DNA of 64,000 nucleotides from Flavobacteriales bacterium. GTDB lineage: Bacteria > Bacteroidota > Bacteroidia > UBA10329. A program made the translations under genes and the position numbers. Location of the stretch: contig JAIOYO010000017.1 of NCBI GenBank assembly GCA_021741075.1, forward strand, positions 1-64,000, read 5' to 3'. This document shows, one piece after another, positions 25,596-34,379 of the stretch. The notes beneath the pieces are model-generated. The model was not told where the DNA came from and ran no database searches. It saw only the letters and a program-made list of their open reading frames with translations. Position 1 is the first letter of the stretch. Each line of letters starts with the position of its first letter.

Positions 25596-26402
25596 ATGTT
25601 GGAATTTAAAATTGTTAGTCCTTCCGAGATTCCTGATGGAGACCTTGTTTCTGCTATGAGACATCTGGATTTTACTGGTTTGATTGTAAAGAATTTTCTG
25701 TCTGATGGTGAGCTGAAAGAAGTGAAGCAAAACCTTAATCAATTAGTACAGATTGAACATGTCCAAGAACATTTAACCTTTCCAAACTCGTTTTCAAGAG
25801 ATGTTAAGCTTGATGACTATTTAGGCTCATCAGCAGCTCATGGAAGTTCCGTTGAAAAACTTTTTGAATCTGGCCTGCTCAAAAAAATTGAAGAGGTTTT
25901 ACAAAAAATTAGCGGAGGAAAAAAGGTTCAAGTTCCTGATTCAGGCAAAGGCAAATACCTTAGGGGTACCTTTCGAATAATTCATCCTCTCAAATGTCAT
26001 ATTGATATTCATTGTGGAAATCAGTTTTTTAGCCAATTTCCTGATGTCTATCAGAACTTGACTGCTTCGGTGGATGTTAAGAATCAGCTTAGCTTTTTTA
26101 TACTTCTCCAAAAACCAGATGATGGAGGAGAATTGGTGGTGTATGATGCATTGTGGGAGGATTTCGAGCAAGGATTTGTGGACAGACAAACATTGCTGTC
26201 GAGGAAAGGTTTTGAAGTTGGAGTAAACGATCCTTCACTATTGCGAGAACAGTTAAAGATGAGTGAAGGTGATCTCCTGGTTTTTCAAGGAGGTCAATTC
26301 TGGCATAAAGTTACTGAAGTGTACGGAAGCAAGCACCGAATTACTTTCGGAGGGTTTATTGGTTTTAGCAAGACTGACGAGTCTATTTACTATTGGTCGT
26401 GA
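25596..26402 (+). CDS. 2OG-Fe(II) oxygenase, prolyl-hydroxylase-like fold, not PhyH
   Basis: 268 residues of a different 2-oxoglutarate dioxygenase family from its neighbours. The iron site reads His135/Asp137 in CHIDIHCGNQF and His237 in GGQFWHKVTEVYG, with Arg248 in HRITFGGF as the 2OG ligand. DDGGELVVYD (about 175-184) and EGDLLVFQGG are typical of P4H-like and PF13640-type oxygenases. The protein is soluble with no signal peptide. It lies 37 nt after the methyltransferase on the same strand. Proteins, amino acids or peptidyl-carrier substrates are known for relatives; here the substrate is unknown. Confidence 0.8.
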   Translation: MLEFKIVSPSEIPDGDLVSAMRHLDFTGLIVKNFLSDGELKEVKQNLNQLVQIEHVQEHLTFPNSFSRDVKLDDYLGSSAAHGSSVEKLFESGLLKKIEEVLQKISGGKKVQVPDSGKGKYLRGTFRIIHPLKCHIDIHCGNQFFSQFPDVYQNLTASVDVKNQLSFFILLQKPDDGGELVVYDALWEDFEQGFVDRQTLLSRKGFEVGVNDPSLLREQLKMSEGDLLVFQGGQFWHKVTEVYGSKHRITFGGFIGFSKTDESIYYWS

Positions 26403-26407
26403 TTAAT

Positions 26408-27151
26408 TTAGAATAAACCAAACCAAACCATCAAGCAAATTGCCGTAACTGATACGAAAAACAAAAACACTTTGAGCCAATTTATATATCTGGCAAATTT
26501 CAGGGCATACATGATTTTCTGACCTAATTTCCAATTGCTGGTATCCAATTTGTCAGTGTTTCTAGTAATCGGAGTATAGAACGGATTTTTTGCAAGACGC
26601 AAAACGTCTCCTTGAATTGCAATTTTACCAAAATCGAGTTTACGCAGTTCTACTGCTAAACCACTATCGAAAGCTCCCATATCAAAGCCACCAGGAGGCA
26701 TTCCGTTGATGAAGAATTTTAGGACACCATAAAAAATACGAGACAAGTATGAACTTGGATCACGTTCAGTAGATGATTCTCTATAACCAATTGCTAAATC
26801 ATGTCCGTTTTGAATTGCCCGACAAAGTGTGACAATATTTTCAATTGGATTCTGCGTATCACTTGAAGTAAATACCAGGATGTCTGCATCAGCCTTTGCA
26901 AGACCGATTTCCATTGCCTTCAATTGTCCTACATTATGGTCAAGCTCTATCAATTCTACGCGATTGTCATTCTGTTTTAAATTCCTAAGAATAGAAATTG
27001 AACTATCCGTTGAAGCATCGTCAACGAAAATTAATTTGAAAGAATTGGACATCAAGCCTTTTTCTAACGCAGAAATCAGTTGATTATAAACAACAGGCAG
27101 CGAATTCTGCTTATTATAAACCGGAAGTATTACTGCAATGCTTTCGTTCAA
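26408..27151 (-). CDS. GT2 glycosyltransferase with C-terminal membrane helix
   Basis: 247 residues. The GT-A domain has AVILPVYNKQNSLPVV, IFVDDASTDSS and a metal-site region FTSSDTQNPIEN in which only Asp98 of the usual DxD remains. The order of motifs fits the DPM1/GtrB group of polyprenyl-phosphate sugar synthases, but with one C-terminal hydrophobic helix (about 222-245). The loss of the first Asp of DxD may change metal use or donor. It is a lone minus-strand gene inside the plus-strand dioxygenase region, convergent with the 2OG oxygenase gene (5 nt apart). Confidence 0.78.
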   Translation of the reverse strand: MNESIAVILPVYNKQNSLPVVYNQLISALEKGLMSNSFKLIFVDDASTDSSISILRNLKQNDNRVELIELDHNVGQLKAMEIGLAKADADILVFTSSDTQNPIENIVTLCRAIQNGHDLAIGYRESSTERDPSSYLSRIFYGVLKFFINGMPPGGFDMGAFDSGLAVELRKLDFGKIAIQGDVLRLAKNPFYTPITRNTDKLDTSNWKLGQKIMYALKFARYINWLKVFLFFVSVTAICLMVWFGLF

Positions 27152-27210
27152 AGGACTTTAGTCGGAACCTAGTACATGTGGTAATAGACCATTTTTTGGT
27201 TCGACTTTGT

Positions 27211-27218
27211 CAAAAGTA
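27211..27218 (-). promoter_or_regulatory. Candidate -7 box for the minus-strand GT2 gene
   Basis: CAAAAGTA on the plus strand is TACTTTTG on the minus strand, an exact TAnnTTTG match, about 60 nt upstream of the GT2 start at 27151. A CAAA at 27233-27236 (TTTG on minus) could be the -33 element, though the 14-nt spacing is short. Confidence 0.35.
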
Positions 27219-27281
27219 GGAATGTTCAATTACAAAGAGCGGTGCTTTTGTTATTAGCAGACTTGATAATATCTTCAACGC

Positions 27282-28685
27282 ATGAGATTGGAACAGAAAT
27301 TACTACACTCTTACGGACATAACTCCAGCAAGAAGTGTGAAGTGCTATTTCCTTCTCAGGTAGCAGAACTGAGGGATTTTGTCGCAAGCGAGGCTTCAAG
27401 CGCTACTTTCAGTATTAAGGGGGCAGGAAATAGTTTTGGTGATGTCTTTCTTCCAGAAAGTCACTCGGTTATAGACATGTCTGGTCTTAATCGGATAATT
27501 AGCTTCAATCCTTTAAATCGTACCGTTACGGTTGAAGCAGGAGTTCATGTTGGCATGCTACAACAATATTTATTGGAAAGTGGATTTTACCTTCCCAGTT
27601 GTTCTGGCGCTATCGATAATACGGTTGCGGGAGACGCTTCGGCAAACATAAATGGTAAAGATTCCTGGAAGCATGGTCATTATTTTCATAATATTTTGAG
27701 TTTGGATCTGTTGGATTCAGCTGGCGAAATTCACTCGATTACCAATGGCAGTGATGAGGCTTTCCTGTCGATAATTGGTGGTCTTGGCTTGATTGGTATC
27801 ATCGTGAGTCTGACCATGCGCATCGAACCCGTACAAGGCTCTATGCTTAGTGTTTCTAGGGCAACCACTGGTTCACTTGCTGAGACTGTCAGTTGCCTTG
27901 TTGAGCAATGTAAAGAGCCGAATGATTTCGCTTATGCTTGGGTCGATCCACTCGCAAAAGGAAAGAAATGCGGAAGAGGCGTGGTAGAATCATCAAGGTT
28001 TGTTCAAGGCTCAGACGATAATTTGACTGATCTTTTGAATAAGCCTGACCGTGTCTTAGGAATGCCAGATGATTGGTTCTGGAATTCATATCGAAGGTCT
28101 TGGAATATTGTGCAAAATCTCAATTTGCACGAACCTATTTTTAGAATAGTGAATGCTACTCGATACCAGTTCCTAAAAAGAAGTACTGCTAATTTTCAAT
28201 CAGGCTATTTCAAGTATCAATTTCCAATGATGAGCACCTTGCCTAATTGGAATAAGCGATTCGTGAAAAGAGGAATGCAAGAGATTCATTGCATATTCAA
28301 TGAGCTACGGTTTGAAACCGCAGTACTCGAACTTTGGGGTATAATGTCTCAGTTCGGTCTATACCCAGAGCTTGCCGCACTAAGAAAACACAAGCATGAT
28401 GATGCTTATCTATCGTTCTCAGCAGATGGGCTTTCTACCACTTTGAGTTATGATAGATACGGACAAGCTGATGATGAACTTTATAGAATGGAACGGAAAC
28501 TGGTTGAAACAGTGATTAAGCATGGCGGCAAAATTTATTTGGCAAAATTCCCTTATATCACTAGTGAAGAGTTGAGAGTTATGTATCCAAAAGTTGATCA
28601 ATTCTTAGTTCAGAAGAAGAGATTCGATCCTGAAAATCGTTTAGTAAGTTCGGCTTCAGCACGTCTATTCGATAACCTGACATGA
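27282..28685 (+). CDS. DprE1-like FAD-linked oxidoreductase
   Basis: 467 residues. The FAD-binding half has IKGAGNSFGDVF (residues 45-56), VIDMSGLNRIISFNP, VTVEAGVHVGMLQQYL and an NGKD.W.HG.YFHNILSLDLLD region, then GGLGLIGIIVSLTM. The C-terminal half ends GGKIYLAKFPYITSEELRVMYP with a KRFDPENRLVSS segment. This order closely follows decaprenylphosphoryl-beta-D-ribose 2'-oxidase (DprE1), which oxidises a polyprenyl-phosphoryl pentose so that a partner SDR (DprE2) can re-reduce it with inverted stereochemistry. The next gene is an SDR overlapping by 4 nt, exactly such a partner. A different polyprenyl-sugar substrate is possible. Confidence 0.8.
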   Translation: MRLEQKLLHSYGHNSSKKCEVLFPSQVAELRDFVASEASSATFSIKGAGNSFGDVFLPESHSVIDMSGLNRIISFNPLNRTVTVEAGVHVGMLQQYLLESGFYLPSCSGAIDNTVAGDASANINGKDSWKHGHYFHNILSLDLLDSAGEIHSITNGSDEAFLSIIGGLGLIGIIVSLTMRIEPVQGSMLSVSRATTGSLAETVSCLVEQCKEPNDFAYAWVDPLAKGKKCGRGVVESSRFVQGSDDNLTDLLNKPDRVLGMPDDWFWNSYRRSWNIVQNLNLHEPIFRIVNATRYQFLKRSTANFQSGYFKYQFPMMSTLPNWNKRFVKRGMQEIHCIFNELRFETAVLELWGIMSQFGLYPELAALRKHKHDDAYLSFSADGLSTTLSYDRYGQADDELYRMERKLVETVIKHGGKIYLAKFPYITSEELRVMYPKVDQFLVQKKRFDPENRLVSSASARLFDNLT

Positions 28686-29512
28686 CAACAAAAGGACAAA
28701 CGATTCTCATTACTGGAGGAACGGATGGTATTGGGCTAGCCTTGGCGCAAAGACTAGGCGAAGACAATCGCTTACTAATCATCGGGCGCTCAAAAGAGAA
28801 ATTAACTCAGTATTTCTGGCATGAAAAAAAAGTGAGAACTTATGTTGCCGACTTATCTTCGATGGAGGAAGTAAAAACGGTTTCGAATACGATTCTGTCC
28901 GACATTGATGGAATTGATTTGTTAATACATAATGCGTCTTGTGTTAGCTCAGCACGAATTGTGACCAACGATGGATTTGAGATGCAATTGGCGGTTAATT
29001 ACCTGGCCCCTGTCTTGCTAACGGCAAAGTTGCTTCCATTGCTGAAACGAAAACAAGGAACAATTCTCTTCATTAATTCAAGGGCGCACAAACGGGTAAA
29101 ATTTGATATTTCAGATTTACAATTGGCCCAAGATTATTCTCTATCTAAGTCGTATAACCGTTCAAAATTGTACTTGGTTATGTATGCAAAGCGCTTATCG
29201 GAACTACTTGTGACTGAGGGAGTCAAAGTTCAGACCGTGCATCCAGGCTTAGTAAATACCAAAATGGGAGAGAAACAGTGTAATATTTTTCATCGAACGG
29301 CATGGATTGTTTTAAAACATCTTGGTAAAAGTCCTAAATGTGCCGCAAATAATATCGTAAGAATCATTGGTTCCTATGAATTCCGCGAAACATCTGGTTG
29401 CTTCTTTGGACCCAACGTGCAAGAAACCCCAGCATCGGTAGTCAGAGACCATGAAGCAAAACACAATCTTTGGGTGTTGACTGAGAAAACACTACAGACT
29501 TCCATACTTTAG
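28682..29512 (+). CDS. Short-chain dehydrogenase/reductase, DprE2-like partner candidate
   Basis: 276 residues of classical SDR fold: TGGTDGIG at 11-18 (NAD(P)-binding), LLIHNAS (the NNAG equivalent), Ser130, Tyr155 and Lys159 (YxxxK in SYNRSKLYL) and HPGLVNTKMG. Sequence motifs resemble retinol-dehydrogenase-type SDRs as much as DprE2. The assignment as a DprE2-like epimerisation partner rests mainly on the ATGA overlap with the DprE1-like gene. The pair would jointly invert one stereocentre of a polyprenyl-linked sugar. Confidence 0.78.
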   Translation: MTTKGQTILITGGTDGIGLALAQRLGEDNRLLIIGRSKEKLTQYFWHEKKVRTYVADLSSMEEVKTVSNTILSDIDGIDLLIHNASCVSSARIVTNDGFEMQLAVNYLAPVLLTAKLLPLLKRKQGTILFINSRAHKRVKFDISDLQLAQDYSLSKSYNRSKLYLVMYAKRLSELLVTEGVKVQTVHPGLVNTKMGEKQCNIFHRTAWIVLKHLGKSPKCAANNIVRIIGSYEFRETSGCFFGPNVQETPASVVRDHEAKHNLWVLTEKTLQTSIL

Positions 29513-29527
29513 TAAAAAATAATTTTG

Positions 29528-30442
29528 ATGACATCAGAAGCTGAAATTCCGGTTACTCAGAGTATTCATTACAAGGTAAGACAAGAGTCCATTATGGTAA
29601 ATGAAGAACACCATCAGTTTTTTTTAAAGAATGGATGGTTTATAGCCAAAGATGTAGTGAAACCAGAAGAGATTTTAGCATTTCAAAATGTATATAATCA
29701 AGTGGCGTGCACGGAAGGGTTTGAATTGTCGGATAAGTTCCTCAATACTGGGTGCATGGTTAATGAGCAGGTTAGAGTTCTAACCATGGATGTTATTCGT
29801 AAACAGGAGGGGTTAATATTTCCGCGAATTTTTAAAACGGAAATGATTGAACCCAAAACAGGAGGGGCATTTGCGGTTAAGCCACCACACGAAAACAGTG
29901 AGCTTGGGATTCATCAAGACGCCAGTTTTATTGATGAAGAGAAAGAATACAGTCTCTTCATTTGGATACCTTTTGCCAATGTAGGTATGCAGGATGGCCC
30001 AATGTGGTTTTTGCCAGGTAGCCATTTGTGGGGCAATACACAGCGGGGATTTGGTGTGCCTTGGCCATTTGGTGCCCATGAAGATTTGATAAAGAAATAT
30101 ATGGTTCCATTAACAGTTAACGCGGGTGACGTGGTAGTTTTTGATCCGGCAGCAATTCACTTTTCTTCGCCAAATTATTCAGATAAGCTTCGAAATGCGA
30201 TTTCTATTTCAGTTGTCAAGAAAGACCCTCAAATAGTTTACTATTTCCATGACAAGGAAGAAGGCGAAGACAGTATGGGGATGTATCATATTACAGAAGA
30301 ATTTTTTAAAGGGCATGACTTCGTTTCAAAGCCAGATGAAACTAAGTGGCCCAAGAAGATTGTGCCCTATAGAAGGTTCAATATGTCGTCAGAAGAAATC
30401 AAACGTTTGATTGAGCGGCATTTACCTGATAATCAAGGATAA
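29528..30442 (+). CDS. PhyH-family dioxygenase, single domain
   Basis: 304 residues from ATG 29528. An alternative start is the Met at 29594 just before the domain (VNEEHHQFFLKNGWF). Fe ligands are His129/Asp131 in GIHQDASFIDE and His211 in AAIHFSSPNYSD, with FIWIPFAN, FLPGSHLWG and AGDVVVFD supporting. It is more divergent from the array's main group (HQDA rather than HQDW, PF rather than PL). It is downstream of the SDR gene by 15 nt and precedes a large membrane protein by 26 nt. TAATTTTG at 29520-29527 matches the -7 consensus but abuts ATG 29528; it would only make sense with the later start. Confidence 0.83.
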   Translation: MTSEAEIPVTQSIHYKVRQESIMVNEEHHQFFLKNGWFIAKDVVKPEEILAFQNVYNQVACTEGFELSDKFLNTGCMVNEQVRVLTMDVIRKQEGLIFPRIFKTEMIEPKTGGAFAVKPPHENSELGIHQDASFIDEEKEYSLFIWIPFANVGMQDGPMWFLPGSHLWGNTQRGFGVPWPFGAHEDLIKKYMVPLTVNAGDVVVFDPAAIHFSSPNYSDKLRNAISISVVKKDPQIVYYFHDKEEGEDSMGMYHITEEFFKGHDFVSKPDETKWPKKIVPYRRFNMSSEEIKRLIERHLPDNQG

Positions 30443-30468
30443 TTATATTATTTAGGCAATCCAAAGTA

Positions 30469-32157
30469 GTGGAAAAATGGTCGGGTAATAAAGTAGCACT
30501 GCTGCTGACATCAGGTCTGTTCTGTTTGGCTTACATCATTTGGGGTTGGTGGACAGATTCTTACCAGACCATGTATGATTTTGCTATGGCTGGTGAACTT
30601 ACCGAGTTTCATTGGCCAAGTGGTAATGCATTACCTGAATACATGCCAGGCGGAACCTGGGTATTTAACCACCTAACCAAGTTACTTCACATACGTTGGA
30701 TATCATTTATAATGAACGGCTTGCTGTTCGTTTCGGTCTTCCTAATCTTTCGATTGCTTTGGGAAAGAACTGCCGGTGTTCCGCGATGGAACAGATGGGG
30801 CATTTTACTCTTTTTTGCAGGTTTTTTTATTGAATCAATAGTCCTTTATCACATGGTGCGCACAACCATGTTTGTGGGTATAGCTGCAGTTGCATGCGTT
30901 GTGTTTCGTTCAGACAATGAAAGGAGTTGGTTCAAATGGAAGGATTTACCTTATATATTCCTGTTTGGAATTGCCATGTGGATTCGATGCAACGTTCATC
31001 TGTTTGTGTTAGTTTTTCTGAGTTTTGGTCTGTTACTACACGGTAGGTCATTGAAGCCATTGACATCGTTCTATATTCTTTTTGTCGTGGCCTTTGGATA
31101 TTATGTGAATACCGTTTTTATGACTGATTATTCCCATAGTCCCCATTTCTCCTTTATGTATGACTGGGAGTTTAAACTCTACCATGTTGGAAATTATGAG
31201 AAGGTGTTAGATTTTTCTAAGATGGAAGGAGATTCGATAAGATACCTTGCAGCAACACATGGAATTTTAGGAGACGAGAAACATGTAAACCAAGAATTTT
31301 TTGAGCGGATTAACGCATTTGGGAAGTTTAGCAGATTTGGTCCAGAACAATTGAAACGTGCGGGTGGCGTATTCCTACATTCAATGAGCGAAAACCTATA
31401 TTATATCATTGCGGATATTCTGTTACTGCTGTCATATCTTGTGCTTGGAGGAGAAGGAATTAAAGGATTTCGGTATAAAACCTTGCTGTTGTTTTTTGCT
31501 TTTTATGGAATTGTTCTAGCGATTTCAATTCTTAAGATGGAAAATAGATTTTTGGTGCCCTTTCAAATGGTGTTTCTGTTGTTTATCGTGCTCAAACACA
31601 AGCCGTATTTATTTTACAAAGGAAAATACATATGGTTGTTATTGGTGTTTCTTTTAATAGATACTCCTTACACGATGTATGGAACGCAGCAGAAGATAAA
31701 CTATGCTAAAGACCGCTATTATGATTATCGCAGTACGATGGATTATATAGGAACCAATTATCCAGATCAAATAGTTGTTTTTAATGGGGTTATAAACCCT
31801 CAAAGCAGACCGTTTGAAGTTTTTTCGGAGCGTAAGTATTTTAGTGAAATTTACTTCTACAACTATTATGCAGTAGCAGTTTCTCCAACCTTCAGATCTT
31901 ATTTGGAGGAAGAGTGTTCTTGTGATGCGGGTACACTGTATGAATTTTATGAGTATCTGTCCAATAGGAAAGAAGAAGTTATACTGCTTGATAATTCAGA
32001 GCGAATGGATATTCTGAAGAAATACCTGAGTGTTATCTCAACGCCCACTTATGGATTTGAACGCGTAGATGTTCCTGATTCTGTCTCTCAAAGCCTTAAC
32101 AATATTGGGTATCAAGGAGACAATGTAGTTTACAGGCTCACTCGAAATACTGACTGA
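30469..32157 (+). CDS. Polytopic membrane protein, possible GT-C glycosyltransferase
   Basis: 562 residues starting at GTG 30469, with about ten hydrophobic segments. An acidic/aromatic first loop (WWTDSYQTMYDFAM, then FHWPSGNALPEYMPGG) precedes helix pairs, and a soluble C-terminal part of about 150 residues carries KDRYYDYRSTMDYIGTNYPDQ. The overall plan (early extracytoplasmic loop with Asp, many helices, C-terminal periplasmic domain) fits GT-C type transferases, but I see no definitive motif. In context it could attach a polyprenyl-linked sugar. It converges with the Wzt-like ATPase gene 11 nt away. I would call it a membrane protein of unknown function with GT-C as the leading guess. 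Confidence 0.6.
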   Translation: MEKWSGNKVALLLTSGLFCLAYIIWGWWTDSYQTMYDFAMAGELTEFHWPSGNALPEYMPGGTWVFNHLTKLLHIRWISFIMNGLLFVSVFLIFRLLWERTAGVPRWNRWGILLFFAGFFIESIVLYHMVRTTMFVGIAAVACVVFRSDNERSWFKWKDLPYIFLFGIAMWIRCNVHLFVLVFLSFGLLLHGRSLKPLTSFYILFVVAFGYYVNTVFMTDYSHSPHFSFMYDWEFKLYHVGNYEKVLDFSKMEGDSIRYLAATHGILGDEKHVNQEFFERINAFGKFSRFGPEQLKRAGGVFLHSMSENLYYIIADILLLLSYLVLGGEGIKGFRYKTLLLFFAFYGIVLAISILKMENRFLVPFQMVFLLFIVLKHKPYLFYKGKYIWLLLVFLLIDTPYTMYGTQQKINYAKDRYYDYRSTMDYIGTNYPDQIVVFNGVINPQSRPFEVFSERKYFSEIYFYNYYAVAVSPTFRSYLEEECSCDAGTLYEFYEYLSNRKEEVILLDNSERMDILKKYLSVISTPTYGFERVDVPDSVSQSLNNIGYQGDNVVYRLTRNTD

Positions 32158-32168
32158 TGAAAAGCTGT

Positions 32169-33341
32169 TTATTCAGCCCATTCTAAAGGAAACCTAATAG
32201 GAAATGAATTTGCTGCATTAGCAATTTTATCATTAAAAAAAGACCCATCCGATTTAATTTCAACTGAGACAACATTTGTCTCCTTCAGATAGGTTACATC
32301 GTCTCCATCTCCGAAGAGTAATGATATTCTGAAAGTTCCAGTATTGAGAAGTGGGGATGGAAAGGAGACTCGTTTTTTGTAAAGGCCTTTTTGCGCAGGT
32401 GCTGTCTTGTGATTGGTTTTGAACATTGGCGAATCTATCAGAACAGGTCCATGGTTGTTGGCAACCGTGAGAAGAATGTCTAACAGTAGGTTGTTTTCTA
32501 AAACTTCAAATTCGAATATAAAATCGAACGATTCATTCACAGAGAATGATTTCTGTTCCGGTAAACATTTAGCTGATATTAAGCGCACTCGCGCATTTTC
32601 TTTTGACTCTTCTTGTTTGCCTCTGTTCTGAGCGTAAAAAATAGAAACGGCATCTTCCACACAACCTAGAAATGCAGGACGACCATATTCTAGAAGTAAA
32701 CATTTATTACAGTACCGTGTGATTTCGCTAAAATCATGAGTGGCCATAATCACAATTCTATTTTCGCTAAAATATGTATCGAGGGTAGCGGTGATTTTTT
32801 CTTGAAATATTTGGTCACCTGCACTCAAGGCTTCGTCTAATATCAGAATGTCAGAACTCAACTCTTTCATTAAACCGAATGCTAGACGTAGTTTCATCCC
32901 AGAAGAGTAGTTCTTCAGTTTGACATCACCAAAAAGTTCAAGGTCAGCAAACTTGAGGATTTCTGGAGTTTTTGATTTCACATAACTACTTTTATAGCCT
33001 AATACGTTTCCATAGAACAGCAAGTTTTCGATACCAGTAAGCTCAGAACTGAATATGGAAGATTGCTCAAGAATTGAAGTAACAGAACCTGAAATTTCAG
33101 CTTCGCCTGATGTTGGTTTTAAAATCCCTGCAAGTATTTTAAGTAAAGTTGATTTACCTGCACCATTCAATCCTATAACGCCTAAAACGTCACCTTCTTC
33201 CAATCGAAAACTGATGTTTTCTAATGCAACAAGCGAATCATCGGTAAAGTGACGACCAGAGTTTTTGATGCTTTCTGTAGCAAGATTGTTCTGGAAAACG
33301 AACTCCTTTCTCAAGCTATAACATCTAACGTAGGCTGGCAT
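32169..33341 (-). CDS. ABC transporter ATPase with Wzt-type C-terminal domain
   Basis: 390 residues. Walker A is GLNGAGKST (57-65), the signature YSSGM (145-149), Walker B ILILDE (165-170) and the H-loop His202, all as in Wzt/KpsT/TagH ATPases. The last 140 residues (from about 250, QEESKENARVRLISA onward) form a beta-rich extension matching the Wzt carbohydrate-binding domain, which in known systems recognises the modified non-reducing end of the exported O-polysaccharide. Its permease partner is most likely the Wzm-like gene at 17269-18087 on the other strand; no other ABC-2 permease is in the window. It overlaps the upstream minus-strand PhyH gene by 17 nt, linking a dioxygenase to the exporter. 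Confidence 0.9.
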   Translation of the reverse strand: MPAYVRCYSLRKEFVFQNNLATESIKNSGRHFTDDSLVALENISFRLEEGDVLGVIGLNGAGKSTLLKILAGILKPTSGEAEISGSVTSILEQSSIFSSELTGIENLLFYGNVLGYKSSYVKSKTPEILKFADLELFGDVKLKNYSSGMKLRLAFGLMKELSSDILILDEALSAGDQIFQEKITATLDTYFSENRIVIMATHDFSEITRYCNKCLLLEYGRPAFLGCVEDAVSIFYAQNRGKQEESKENARVRLISAKCLPEQKSFSVNESFDFIFEFEVLENNLLLDILLTVANNHGPVLIDSPMFKTNHKTAPAQKGLYKKRVSFPSPLLNTGTFRISLLFGDGDDVTYLKETNVVSVEIKSDGSFFNDKIANAANSFPIRFPLEWAE

Positions 33342-34170
33342 GTTCTTTTCTGAGATTGAGGTAAGTTTCTTCGCTTATCAATTCTAGGGTGTGATGGTCT
33401 TTTCCATCGAACTTCATGCTTTTTGGTTCCTCTCCACGATGATCAACATAATCTAGATAAAATTCCGTATTGTCAATAACGTAACGATCTGCAAATACAT
33501 CTCCTTCTTTTAGAAAATGATAGTGAATTGGAGCATTTTTTTGAATTAAAGAAAGACCAAGAGATACTCTTGCATCTACATTATTGTTGAACGTAGAGCA
33601 ATGCAAAATTCCATGATGAAAGAAAACGCATTCCCCAGCCTTTAGAGGAATGTCAACCACGTCTCTCTGAATTTGACTGTAAAGATTGCTATAATGCTCT
33701 GGTGTTCCACTTCCTCTAATCGTATCTCTAAATAAATGACTTCCGGGTAACATTTGAATGTTGCCATTTTCTCCGGTTGTATCTATGAGTGGACACCATG
33801 CATTTAGAGACCAATATTTTGTTTCATCAACGAAGCTCCAATCTTGATGCGGGGGTATTTGGCCCCTTTCACCAGTCGGTTTGATTACAAACATGCCACC
33901 AAACGCATGGTAATCCATAAAATGTTCTTCCAATGAATTTTGAAAAGCGCTTATTATCGCAGACTCAATCATTAGTTTGTAGTTCCTGTCGCTGCTGAAA
34001 TATGATTTGTAAAATCCTTTTGGGTCAGTTGGATGCCATCTTTTGTATAAGGAGCTGAACTCTTCCACTTGTGAAGCACTCAGAACCGGCATTGTAACAT
34101 ATCCATCAACCACAAGCTTTCGGTTGAGCTCCGGATTCTTCATTATTTTGTAGTTCGGTATCTTAAGCAT
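33325..34170 (-). CDS. PhyH-family dioxygenase co-transcribed with the Wzt-like ATPase
   Basis: 281 residues. Fe ligands are His108/Asp110 in PPHQDWSFVDE and His190 in ILHCSTFNN, with Arg201 for 2OG. NAWCPLID, LPGSHLFRDTIRG and KAGECVFFHH support the assignment. The N-terminus (LNRKLVVDGYVTMPVL) matches the opening of the plus-strand PhyH domains. ATG 34170 is used; Met10 is possible. This copy is on the opposite strand from the main array and directly upstream of, and overlapping, the exporter ATPase, which is the strongest contextual link between the PhyH enzymes and ABC export. Confidence 0.86.
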   Translation of the reverse strand: MLKIPNYKIMKNPELNRKLVVDGYVTMPVLSASQVEEFSSLYKRWHPTDPKGFYKSYFSSDRNYKLMIESAIISAFQNSLEEHFMDYHAFGGMFVIKPTGERGQIPPHQDWSFVDETKYWSLNAWCPLIDTTGENGNIQMLPGSHLFRDTIRGSGTPEHYSNLYSQIQRDVVDIPLKAGECVFFHHGILHCSTFNNNVDARVSLGLSLIQKNAPIHYHFLKEGDVFADRYVIDNTEFYLDYVDHRGEEPKSMKFDGKDHHTLELISEETYLNLRKEHASLR

Positions 34171-34379
34171 GCCGTTCCTTAAAATTTTAGTCGCATTAGT
34201 TATTTATGTAAAGATGAAGTTTTTGGCACATGTACAGACATAAGTTAGATCAGAAATTCTAGAAGTTATTTGAATTCGAAAGTATCTTTGAAGCAAAAGA
34301 ATTTAATCGAAAAAGGGTTCAAGTCGGCTAGGAAACTGTGCCGTTGATTAAAAATCGTAACGTTGTGAAATCCACCTGA
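34171..34379. promoter_or_regulatory. Divergent intergenic region with one candidate plus-strand -7 box
   Basis: This 209-nt stretch between divergent PhyH/Wzt and UbiA-GT4 operons is the longest gene-free segment. TATCTTTG at 34283-34290 matches TAnnTTTG on the plus strand, about 90 nt upstream of ATG 34380, without a well-spaced -33 TTTG. I see no clear minus-strand box, no operator-like palindrome and no small ORF. Confidence 0.35.

Noticed and set aside
18166..26402. Halogenase cluster
   Set aside because: Halogenating relatives of these Fe/2OG enzymes replace the iron-binding Asp by Ala or Gly. Eight PhyH domains and the 25596 enzyme keep Asp, and the exception has Asn.
1..26402. The 2OG oxygenase at 25596 as a prolyl hydroxylase for the collagen-like protein at 1-1002
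   Set aside because: The fold is P4H-like, but the genes are 25 kb apart in different operons and nothing links them. The oxygenase sits in the glycan-export locus.
18166..34170. PhyH genes as part of an NRPS/PKS natural-product cluster
   Set aside because: No adenylation, condensation, PKS or peptidyl-carrier domains occur nearby. The only carrier protein is the ACP at 6089, in a separate operon.
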